Source: Heterotrichella gracilis (lineage: Eukaryota > Sar > Xanthophyceae > Tribonematales > Xanthonemataceae). Taken from it: 64,000 nucleotides of DNA. The first letter of the stretch is position 1, and the number at the start of each line of letters is the position of its first letter. A program made the position numbers and the translations under genes. The DNA lies in NCBI GenBank assembly GCA_032358255.1, contig JAULBX010030041.1, forward strand, positions 120,614 through 184,613, in the 5' to 3' direction. The notes beneath the pieces were generated by a model. The model saw only the letters and a list, made by a program, of their open reading frames with translations. It made no database searches and was not told the origin of the DNA. Shown here piece by piece: positions 16,501 through 26,052 of this stretch.

Positions 16501-18903
16501 TTGACACATGCATATGATGGCATGCATGTACCAGTGCAGCGTCCACTGCACATGGCAAGGCAACTCACTCTCCAACACTGCAAGGCTGCGGTGCAGTGGA
16601 GAGAATCACGCATGTGCCCGTTTCCATGGCATGTGCACACATTCACGAGAGGTAAGAGTACCTCAATTCTTATTCCCTTCTCCCCCAACCCGCCACCACC
16701 TCCTGCGTTACCAGCACCCCTCCGCTGGACACCCACCTGCCGACTGTGCAATGGTCTCAAACCGCGCGCACACATAGTCCTCGCAGGAGTGCACCAGGCC
16801 TATGTGGCCCCTGTGGCTGGCATGTGACCACAGCGCGCACACATGGCGCTCCACCCAGGCGGTGGTGGCGCTGTCATGGCTGGGTGCCGAGGTGGAGGGC
16901 AGCGCAAGGAGGGACTGGAGGTACTCCTGGCACATGCTCTGCAGAAGGAGCATGGGGTGAGGACGTGGTACTATCAAGTATAGAGGTTCACCAATATTAC
17001 ATTCATTGATTACGCTATAGAGATGTGGTGCGTAGTGGAGGGTGTTGAGGGTACACATGCATGATAAGGCAACGGCTGCTGCATGTCGACCAATGCCCAT
17101 GAAAGAATCGCAGAGTGAACTTTTCAGTAATCCAGCGTTGGCATGGTGTTGCGCAACTGCATGCAGCCATACAAGACAACCATGTTCCATTGGCATCCCG
17201 CATGCGCAGATCCTACCCCTGGAAAGCATGCATACTACCAGACAATGTGCAAATGCGTGCAGGAATATCAATACCTGCAGTCCAGGTAGCTGGTAGTAGT
17301 CTGCAGCCTCCAGGATATCCGCCACGTCATCGCGCGTCAGCACAACCACTGCAGGCAACAGGCTGCGTCAGCACGTGCCTGTGTCACAACCATGCTCCTG
17401 CCGGTCACGCTGCAACATGTGCATGCAGCACCTACCGCCACACCGCAGGGCTCGTGGCGTGCAGTGTCATCCATGGGTTGGCTCATTGGCAGGGCTTATT
17501 TTCATAGTAAAGTTTATATATAGATATAAAATAATTAGAAAAAATACATTTAATTGGTACACAGTGCCTGTCGGCCTCATCAGGCTGACGCCCTCAAGCA
17601 GGCGCCACCAAATTATTTGGCACTGGCCTATGGCATTCATGCACGACCCATGTTCTGGGCATCTGCAAGAATTGACCAAAAAGGTGTAGGGGCATGCCAA
17701 AGCCTGCATACCATCAGTGTAGATGTAGCGCATGACCACCCTGAAGGTGGCTGCATCCGTTGCCTCCACATGCAGCACGCTACACTGCGCCTCATCAAAG
17801 GACAGCCCAGGCCCCTGCACAGTACCCTCGGCAGGTAAAGTGCAAGCAAGCTGTGGGCGCCCACAGCGCACATGCACATGGCTGCGGTGCTTCACCCTTG
17901 AGGCTGCTAACCTTGCATTTGGGCGGGCATGCATGTACCTCTCTCTGTATGTGTGCAGGCTATGCCGTGCGTCTGCCAGGCGCTGCGAGAGCAGGCTCTC
18001 CCCCAGCGCAGGAGCGGGGAGAAGGGTTTAGGGTTTTGGTGTGGTGACTGCATGTAGTGTGGTGGTGGCATGATGGTGTGATGCAATGTGATTTGGCGAG
18101 GGCATGTCTGTGTGGTGGTGTGGTGCAAAATGCATGGGTTGCATCCAGTCTTCCCCCTTTGGAGCCGCCAGTCTCACCTGCCTCATGGCGGACGCAAAGT
18201 ATGCGCACCGAGCAGCAAGGATGGCTCTGTGTCCATGCACCAACGTGCCGTCATCCAGCGCAAAGGTGACGTCGCTGCAGCCAGTGGAGGGACCAGGTTG
18301 CTTAGGGTTTAGGGTTTAAGGTTAGGGTTTTAGTGGGTGGTGAGGCACGAGGCACACGTATGCAGAGTGCCCAAAGGAGGAGTTGGAAAAGGTAGAGACC
18401 ACCACGCACACAGCAACAAACGTAACGGTAGGTGTGGGTTGCAGGTTGGTGTAGGAGGATGGCTGGTTGTGAGGGTGCTTGGCGGGAAAGCCTTGGAGGG
18501 TTACTAGATGAGCAGCAACCCTCAGGGGAGGCCGACGGAGGTACGTGCTTGCAATCAAAGTGTAGGGCCACGAAAGGGCAGAACACCCCTCTTCCGACAA
18601 TAGTATGTGTATATGGCTTTGCTAAGAGTCCTGTGAACGAAATTATGAGCGAATTGGAAGGAGACCGTGACAGAGTAACACCGCCCTGCTAGGCTGAGCA
18701 TACCCTCAACATACACATTATGTTCACATCAAATCTTGGCAACGCTACGCTTGAAGCCAAACTCCTAGGTGAGAGCATCGATGGTACATGCATGCATGCA
18801 AAGTGGGGGCAGAGACCCACCAAAACTGCGGGTTGTCCAGCAAGGCTCCAAGGTCTGCGCCAAGGCAACCACCGCGAAAGGTGGTCCCGGAATCACTCGC
18901 CAT
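13545..18903 (-). CDS. BTB-BACK-leucine-rich-repeat protein (plant FBL11-like)
   Basis: Probable substrate adaptor for a CUL3 ubiquitin ligase: BTB binds the cullin and the LRRs bind the target (family knowledge, not shown here). Exons in gene order: 18903-18821, 18274-18178, 17814-17712, 17348-17275, 16938-16737, 16476-16174, 15799-15537, 14600-14502, 14231-14018 and 13789-13545; phases agree, about 560 residues. BTB: LLDNPQFCDVTFALDDGTLV, HGHRAILAARCAYFASAM, FRVVMRYIYTD. BACK: DVADILEAADYYQLPGLQ, then helices with YVCARFETIAQ and FASLERHLLETLL. LRRs: LRHLDLTGCTNL, LEWLSLSGCPQLTDAAV, LQHLSLSGCTGLTDAAF, ITTVDLSGCQRITHAGI. The third exon could instead begin at 17826 or 17850, adding a few residues in frame. 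The 5' exon was recovered by its BTB start and matching phase. A tRNA gene lies in the 15.5-14.6 kb intron on the other strand. Confidence 0.8.
15159..15231 (+). tRNA. tRNA-Glu (anticodon TTC), intronless
   Basis: The cloverleaf folds by eye: D arm GTCTAGGTGGTTAGGAT, anticodon stem TGCGG/CCGCA with loop CTTTCAC (anticodon TTC), T arm CCGGG-TTCGAGT-CCCGG and acceptor TCCCTCG/CGTGGGA followed by discriminator A. One acceptor pair (position 5 with 68, T-T) is mismatched. Box A and box B sequences are close to consensus for RNA polymerase III, and a T-run (CCTTTTG) follows just downstream as a possible terminator. It sits antisense inside an intron of the BTB-BACK-LRR gene. Confidence 0.85.
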
Positions 18904-19858
18904 AGCCCAGCAGGCCTGTTGAGCAGCCCGAACAGGTGCGCTTGGCGTTGGCGTGTTGGGAGGAAGTTGCCTCGCCCTTCTATGGAAGCAGCTCCATCCC
19001 CACTGTGCTGTGACACTCTTCAGGGTGGAGTGCAGACAATCGAACGTTCGACGAACCAGCTATGGCCATGTAGAAGGTCGAAAAGGAACGCAATTGTGAA
19101 ACTGGACCACTTAAAGCCTCTCAAAACTCGGCTGAGCTCAAATCTTGTGAGCTCGACTCAGTTTTTGAGCTCGCGACTCATTCTGAGAACCCTACAAACC
19201 CTGAGAAGAAATCACAGTGTGCAGATGGAGGAGGTGAACAAAACGAAAACAAAGCAGAAACCCTGAACAGGAGTTGTTTCAGGCCCAAAATTGTCTCGAT
19301 AATGTTACAATTACATCCTGAGGTGAAAGGATGTTTACATCCATTCACGGAAGTGCCTGAACTGCCTGCACTGAGAGAGAAATCTTGGCCTATTTACAGC
19401 TACACTTCTGCACTTTATATAACAAAAAGCCACCTACATTTGCATCATCACTACCCCACCAGGTTTTTGCCAGGTCTTATCATGCCTTTGCAACCAATAG
19501 CAGCTTGGATATCCGGCACGCTACCTATGGCAACACCAGAAAGGCTAGCGACAGCCCACACTGTGGGCCACAGCTCTACTTCGACTTGATATACGCATTT
19601 CTGCAGACGTGAACCATGCATGAGAGTGTGCAGATATGCATATACCCAGTCAGAGGGCACCTCCTTCAGCATTTCACAAGCTTGCCGTCTGCATATAATT
19701 TCCCCAGCAATACTCATCTCGTCCGCACCGCTCAATCTTTATCTACAACTACCCCTTGGAGGAGTGCGTAGGCTCAAAATGCAACACCCTTGCACTATAT
19801 ACTCTCCCCAGCCTCGAGACCACCAGGCACGCCCTCCACTGTGTCAATCAGCCCAGCG
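18904..19858. other. Intergenic between two minus-strand genes
   Basis: Holds the promoter of the BTB-BACK-LRR gene and the 3' flank of the next gene. No additional gene, RNA or repeat was recognised. Confidence 0.4.
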
Positions 19859-21622
19859 CTAATCAACACCCAAGATGCCCAGCAGGAGCTTGCGTGCAAC
19901 AATGACCAGAAAGGTGGACAGCTCGCGGAATGGAGCAAAGTCCTCATCTTGGGCGATGAGCAGCTCCAGCCGATCCAGCTTGCTCACATTGAACCTGGTT
20001 GGTGGGAGGTGGCGTAGGCCCCATTGTCCCCGAATATACCAGTCAGCCGCAGCACGCTGCCACTGGCTGATCAACGCCTCCGCATCCCACCCCTTTCCAG
20101 CCCCAACAACTTGTTCCACCAGTGTTGTGAGGGACTCCAAGTACAGTTGGCGCCGGTCGCCTTCGAGGCGCTCCTCATACACCATGACAACATCCCTCAT
20201 TTCGCCCACTGGTGCAACCCCTTTCTGCCAGAAAATGTGGTTCAGTATGCACGTCAGTGGCTCGTCTGTCAAGTGGAGCAGGTCCACCACCAGGAACATG
20301 TATGACAGTGGCACCTCAATCTTGTACATCTCGCTGCCTGCGTCAAGGTCATCATCCCTGAATTCGGCACACAGCTCCTCGTAACTGGCTGCGGCGCTGT
20401 TGGCTCGGCTGCCTGACACATCAGCCAGGTTGTATGGTGTTGGGGAGTTGCCACGCGATGCACTCTGCAAGAAACAATCCAAGTGTCATTTCAAGAAGAA
20501 CAGCGCAGTGGTCCCTGGCAAAGGAACATGGAGCAGGTTGCTGGGCCTGATTAGGGGGTTGGAGGAAGAAACGCACAGCTTGGCCACTTGTAAAACCCTT
20601 CGCCATAGACCCTAAACAGGCAGCAAATCTACACAGCTAGCTGAGGTACAGTTGGTTGCCACGGCTGACTTGCTCCCCCACACAGATGCCTGTTAGGAAG
20701 GCGATAGTTATTTATATAATTTAATTGTGACTAATTGCTGCCAGGCAACGCCACTGCACCCTTGGTGGCAAACCCTACCCCCACAATGACCTCGTCAACA
20801 CCCCCCACCCCACCCACCTAACCCCACCCCACCCACACACACACCTCCAAAGTCAAGTGCATCCACCTTGCGCCACATGCCACCGGATCAGCAGGCGCAC
20901 CGGTGGTGTGGTGGTTGGGCCCGGCGCTGCTGTGTGGCCGCAGGGGTGAGGGGGCCGGCAGGCTAGGTGCTATCTGCGGCAATGGGTTGGGTAAATAATG
21001 CACCTGATGATATGACAGTTATTCAGGCAACGACGTCTGCTGCTGTGTAGGTTGGTGTGTTTGAAGAAGGGGGCTGTAACGCCCAGCTTGACAGGAATGA
21101 AAGTCAAATATATCTCCAAGAATTGGGGGTGTTAAGCAACACCAATATTGGGAACGGTGCATAGCTAAGTAGCCAAACAGCGTAACCGGTAGCTGCGGGA
21201 GTTACCCCGCAATGTCGTCAAGGTGACCTGAGGAACCATACCTTAGCTAAGGGTTTTCGTAGTAACCTGTTACAGGGGCTGGGGAGGATGGGAGAATGGC
21301 GACGTTGCAGCGTGACAGAAATAAAGGACAGGAATTTCCTTGTGCATTAAACCATATGCTATTTTTAAGAACTGCACACAGCAGTGACAATGGTGTCTGA
21401 CCAGTGTTCTGGGTCACAAGGAGACCTTGCAAGCTTAAGCACCACCTCCAGCCACCGCACCCGCACCTGCTGCCCCTTGAGGGCCAGTTCAGCCAAGTGC
21501 GCCTGGAGCTGCTGCTCTCTGCGGGCAAGGTCAGCTTGTCTCGCGTCAAGGTCCTCCTTTCTGTACTCGAGGCAGTACTCCCACAAGTCCAGCCTTTGCT
21601 CCTTCAAGGTGTTGATACGCAT
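19859..21622 (-). CDS. Unrecognised protein with N-terminal coiled coil
   Basis: I do not recognise the family. Proposed exons: 21622-21467 (coiled coil with LDARQADLARREQQLQAHLA), 20973-20845 (Pro/Ala-rich linker) and 20464-19859, all joining in phase 0 for about 296 residues. The last exon, 201 codons, is the best supported. It is a helical region with YKIEVPLSYMFLVVDLLHL, WQRAAADWYIRGQWGLRHLP and a hydrophobic C-terminus (TFLVIVARKLLLGILGVD) that could be a buried helix or a tail anchor. The first exon is one of two tandem copies. Sequence 5' of it contains frame breaks relative to the other copy, so the real gene may start elsewhere, or its 5' part may be decaying. Confidence 0.45.
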
Positions 21623-23240
21623 TTGCCTACGCTTATCTGAATCAAACTGCTTCGCCTTTGGGCAAAGTCCGCCTGTTGCGTGGCAAGCTCCCGCTCCCTG
21701 TGGGTGAAGTTGGTCTGTTGTGCATAAGCTCCTGCTTTAGTTGAGTGAGGCCAGCCTGCTGCGGGTCCAGTTCCTGTGCGTGGACAGCCAGTGTCAACAG
21801 ACAACTAACAGGGGGCAGTGGGAACAAGGCAATATAGGCAGCTCTTTTATACCTGAGACCCTATAACTAGGCCGTAAGGTGCTTACAGTCCACCAAACGA
21901 TGCGTGTACTGGGCACCATAATGACACATAATCCCTACAACTGGACCTTGCCCTATGTTGCGTGGTTCTAACTGCACACCAGTGCCCCGTCTATCAAGCA
22001 ACCCACACCAGCATGTATCCCAGCAGCAGGCTGAAGCAGTTTGGTATACTTTTAAGATAAACCCCGTTTTCATACTTACTTCCTCACTGCTGAGACCTTC
22101 AAAATTGTCCACGTGTACGGCGTGACATTGTTGCTGGTCCTGCTTGGAAGGCTCGTCAAGAGGCGCCTCATGTGCATCGTTGTGGTCACTGCCAGCGTGG
22201 TCTGGCAAGGGAGCCTGCAAGAAGCCGACCCAGTGGTTTGCGCTTTTCAGGTCACATGATACACATGGATTTCCTTGCGCACCAAACCCATCCAGCCAAG
22301 GTGTTTCAAAAGGTGTTGTGATCTGCATCAAGCAGTGACATGGTGTCCGACTAGTGTTCTGGGTCACTGGGAGACCTTGCAGGCACCACCACCAACCATC
22401 CCTCCCGCACCACACCCGCACCTGCTGCCCCTTGAGGGCCAGGTCAGCCAAGTGCGCCTGCAGCTGGTGCTCCATGTCTTCAAGGTCAGCTTCTTTGTCA
22501 TCAAGGCCCTCCTCTCTGGACCTGAGGAGGGACTCTACCGTGCCCAGCCTGAGCGCCTTCTTCTGGCTGGCACCCATTAATGAATCAAACTGCTTCGCCT
22601 TGTGGGCGAGGTCGGCCTATTGCGAAGCAAGCTCCTGCTCCCTGTGGGTGAGGCTGGCCTCTTGTGCATCAAGCTCCCGCTTCAGTTGATTGAGGCCCAC
22701 CCGCTGTGCATCCAGTTCCTGCAGCTGTGCGTAGACATATATATATATCAGTATGTACATATCAGCGCAGCCGTACGTGGACCTGTACAGCCAGCGTCAG
22801 CAGACAACTAACAGGGGGTGTCAGTGGGATTGAGGTATTGAAGGCTGGTCTTTAAACCTTACACCTTAAATTCTAGACCCGAGCCAATTTACTTCACCAA
22901 AGGATGTGTGTACTGGGCAATATAGGTGACGCTTAACCCCACACAGTGCCCACCACCAGACCCCTGGCTCTTGCCCTCTGTGGCAGGGATACGGTTTTAT
23001 ATATCCCCTTGCTATTTTTCTATGTCTCTATCTTTAGGACCAAAATTAAAATATTGGTCTAAATCATGTACTATATCCACACACCAGTGCCCGGTCTGTC
23101 AGCTAACTAGTATACCCATGTCTGGCCAGCAACATCATGTATCCCCGGTGCAGGTCGAAGCAGTCTGGTATACTTCCAGGGTAAGTGTTTCCTTAACTCA
23201 CTTCCTCATTGCTGAGAGCTTCAAGGGCTTGGCCACGGCC
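21467..23240 (-). repeat. ~1 kb tandem duplication of a coiled-coil exon region
   Basis: Matching landmarks on the minus strand: the exon end coding LALKGQQ before a GTGCGG donor (21467 and 22422), the sequence GACAACTAACAGGGG (21799 and 22802), TGTACTGGGCA (21908 and 22910) and the exon end coding GLSSEE or ALSNEE before a GT donor (near 22080 and 23202). The offset is about 955-1120 bp, varying by indels. Confidence 0.75.
22422..22760 (-). pseudogene. Second copy of the coiled-coil exon, interrupted by a stop codon
   Basis: The heptad-rich reading (ELDAQRVGLNQLKREL, ASLTHREQELASQ) meets an in-frame TAG where the sister copy reads CAG (Gln). After it the reading continues as ADLAHKAKQFDSL and ends in LADLALKGQQ before a splice donor. 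The sister copy (21467-21800) has no stop here but carries two single-base losses that shift frame. Neither copy preserves the full ancestral reading. It could be rescued only if splicing skips the damaged parts. Confidence 0.55.
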
Positions 23241-24661
23241 TTGTGGCGACAGGCGTGCAGCAGACCGATAGCCCAGCTTGTGGCGACCCCAGCCTGTGGC
23301 GACCCCTAGGCCTGCAGGCGTGCAACACACCGCACCATGCAGCACACCCCAACTGCTGTGGAGAGACGGGTTGTAACTGGGTCGTAGTGGAGCTCCAAGC
23401 CTGGCGTTGGATGCCCTGCGCTGTTGTCCTGTCCATTGCTGACAACTACCGGAGGTGATACGCCCAGCCAGCTGCACCGGGGGTACCATTGCTGCTACCC
23501 TGAGGCCGAAAACTACGGCTTAGCACGCAAGCAGCAAGAGGGAAATCAATGCAGTGCTGGTGAAGTTAAAGCTGGCTGCTACTGGTTGGCAATATACTAT
23601 GGGTACAGTCCAAAGGTTTGGTTTGGAACAGCTCGCCCGATGCTGGCATATGCATGCATGCATAGGAACCGGCAGCATGCTCGTGCACGAGGATTTCAGG
23701 CGGGTGTTGCAACTTGTTCTATGGACAGACGGGAGTAATCAGAGAAGAGGGGGTAGCGTATGCGGGTGCAGAGAGTGGGTTTGGTAGCCTTCCGTAACCA
23801 CAGTGCTCAGCAGAGGGACTCGAATGCCATCGAGGGAAAACCCTAGCCAAACCCTCAACAGTAAGATTAATTCGCTTGGTGCTCATGTTGCCACACCTGC
23901 GCAGCAACATGCCTGTTTCGAGGCATGCTCGCATCGACACATACTTTCAGTGACAGGTACTACTAGGAAGCCCACTGGAGTAGCCCGGCAAAGCGCCCAA
24001 TACTAATGCATGCATGCAAACAAGCCCACACCCATGATCTACGGGTACAGGGAATATCGTAGCTAGTGGGCATTCACCATTGTAGAATGTATGCTTTTTC
24101 ATCCAAAGTGCACGCAAGCGAAGGGTTATGTTAAGGACAGCATCGCTGCCACAGGCCACAGCAGGTGCCCAACTCGCAGAGGTCAACCAGCAGCCCAACC
24201 CCCCACAGACCACAACACACAGTGCACATAGTCACACCTCCAGTCCTCTCTGGCGGAGCAAGGGCTCCCCTCGTGGCCTCAACGTGACCTCGATGCAACT
24301 CCTCTAGATCCAAACACCTCAGCCAGCTGGCCAGGATAGTAGTACCCTAAGGGTACATGGGACTGCTACTGCTGCGCTGCTGCGTGACTGCGAGGGTCTT
24401 GAGGCGTGAGCAGGGGCCGCTGAAAGTGCAGGTGTGTGGGGTTTGGGGCCTGTTGTGGCACCCTTATCTGGAAGCGCATACAATTTACCTCCTATGCCAG
24501 CATTCCTCATCAGACCCGCATGGCTACATGCCTTACAGCAAGACAACAAACCAGACCTTTGAGCCACCCAGCTCTCCCTGGCAGCCTTGTACCGTTTGTG
24601 AGTGGCGCAGTTTCCAATGCTGAGTATGTAGTTGCTAGTTGCAACGTCGCTTCTCGTGCAG
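23241..24661. other. No gene recognised
   Basis: About 1.4 kb without a supported gene. If the downstream ZNF598-like module has upstream exons they should lie here or be missing; I searched for a RING finger or C2H2 signature and saw none. Confidence 0.4.
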
Positions 24662-25405
24662 GCCCGCATGGGCTCTCCGCAGTCGCAGCAGTTCCCAGGC
24701 AGCAGGGCGCAGCGAAACAAGCAGCTGGCGCGGCGCATGAAGGGGGCACTACAGGGTGACCTAGCAGAGTATGCGCGCATCAAGCAGCGGGCAATGGAGT
24801 ACAGGTGCGAAGGCCCGCGAACAAAACCCTAAAACCTAAACCCTAAACCCTTCATCCTAACCTCAAAATCACAAGCCCTAAACCCTAAAATTTAAAAAAG
24901 CTGTGTACAAAATGCAGTGCGTGTCAAGCAGTGGGTCTGGGTGACACAAGCCCTAAACCCTAAAAATCCTAAAAAATATGCATGCAGGGTGGGAAGTCCG
25001 CACCCATGCTAATTGCTGTGTGGGGGTGCGGTACGTGCAGGTTACAAATACCGGTGTGCGCATCACAAGACACTGCCCTCTGGGACGCCATCCCTGTTCT
25101 CATTCCGCCAAGATGTAACCGATAAAGCAGCCTTATTTTATCTATCTCCCTTTTGATCCTGCAGGCTGGGCCAGGTCACTGCCGAGGACCTGCGTGCAGA
25201 TTTCATGCGCACATTTGGATCTGGAAATGCGCAGCAAATGTTCCGGGAGATGGCGGAGCTGCTGCCTGATGGGCCCCAGCGGGTGCTGTTGCTGGATGCC
25301 GCATGGGGTGTCCCAGGGGAGGCGACAGGAGACGAGGAAGGGGGGGAGGACGGGGAGGGGATGGGGTGGGATGGTGCAGCAGGATGGGTGGAGGTTGAAA
25401 GGTGA
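24662..25405 (+). CDS. ZNF598/Hel2-like C-terminal module, orphan or partial
   Basis: Two exons, 24662-24804 and 25165-25405, join in phase (AG|G = Arg). The first contains QQFP and RRMKGALQGDLAEYARIK followed by AMEYR. The second contains GQVTAEDLRADFMRTFG, then EMAELLPDGPQRVLLLDA. This matches the conserved C-terminal block of plant and animal ZNF598/Hel2 ribosome-collision ubiquitin ligases, where a helical 'YRQG...Y...FG...L..LLPD..K...LL' pattern closes the protein. The defining N-terminal RING and C2H2 zinc fingers were not found upstream. The last exon either stops at 25405 or splices at a good GTGAGG donor (25397) to a later exon, for example near 25672-25868. It may be a gene with distant exons, a fragment, or a pseudogene. 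Confidence 0.4.
24826..24968. repeat. Cluster of CCCTAAA telomere-type motifs in intron
   Basis: At least six CCCTAAA or near-CCCTAAA units in 140 bases, directly after the splice donor of the ZNF598-like first exon. They are imperfect and interrupted, unlike a true telomere. Confidence 0.8.
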
Positions 25406-25942
25406 GGGATCATTCAGGGGTTATAACCCTGAATGTATGGAAATGCACTGCAGGGGTGGGAGGATGTAGATTGTCACATCAAATAATATCAGTTCCAACT
25501 GTTTATTGTTTTTCACCACATTTTTTCTCTTTACTGCATCCCAATGCCGTAGCCACTGGTGGTTGTCGCTGCACTGAGCAATTAAAAAGGAGGCACTGTC
25601 ACTGGCAATGCTTGGTGAGCCCTCCACACCCATGTCCACCTTCACTGACAGCTTCCCCACCTCCATGCGCAGGCCCACAGCCAACCAGCAGCAGCCACCT
25701 GGCATCTCTGAAGGCGGTACAGCACGTCCACAAGTCCCTACTGATGGGGTACACAGCCCCACGCCTTTAAAACGGGGGCAACCAGCTGAGCATGACATGC
25801 AATTCGTGGGTGCAACTGCTGCCAACTCTCTATCCCGGAGGTACCTGATTGCGCGCCCACCTGCATAGATTTGCTTGACACAAACACTGGTGTTGCCCCA
25901 TGTGACTCCCCCCCTTGCGGTTCGTCATTAGCAGTACCCTGT

Positions 25943-26003
25943 GGGGTAGCGCCACGGTGCGGCCACACTGGTGTCTTCTTGTACCGCACCGTGGCGCTAC
26001 CCC
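25943..26003. repeat. Perfect 20-bp inverted repeat with 21-nt loop
   Basis: Arms GGGGTAGCGCCACGGTGCGG (25943-25962) and its exact complement (25984-26003). It ends 50 bases before the proposed start codon of the photolyase/cryptochrome gene, so if transcribed it would form a very stable 5' UTR hairpin. Confidence 0.85.
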
Positions 26004-26052
26004 CTGTGCGACAACATGTCGCTGTTGCGGTGCACCATGAGTTGTAATCCGC

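Noticed and set aside
21867-22577. 236-codon open frame (-) as an intact gene
   Set aside because: It joins one coiled-coil exon copy to intron sequence past a good GTGCGG donor; the copy upstream of its ATG holds an in-frame stop.
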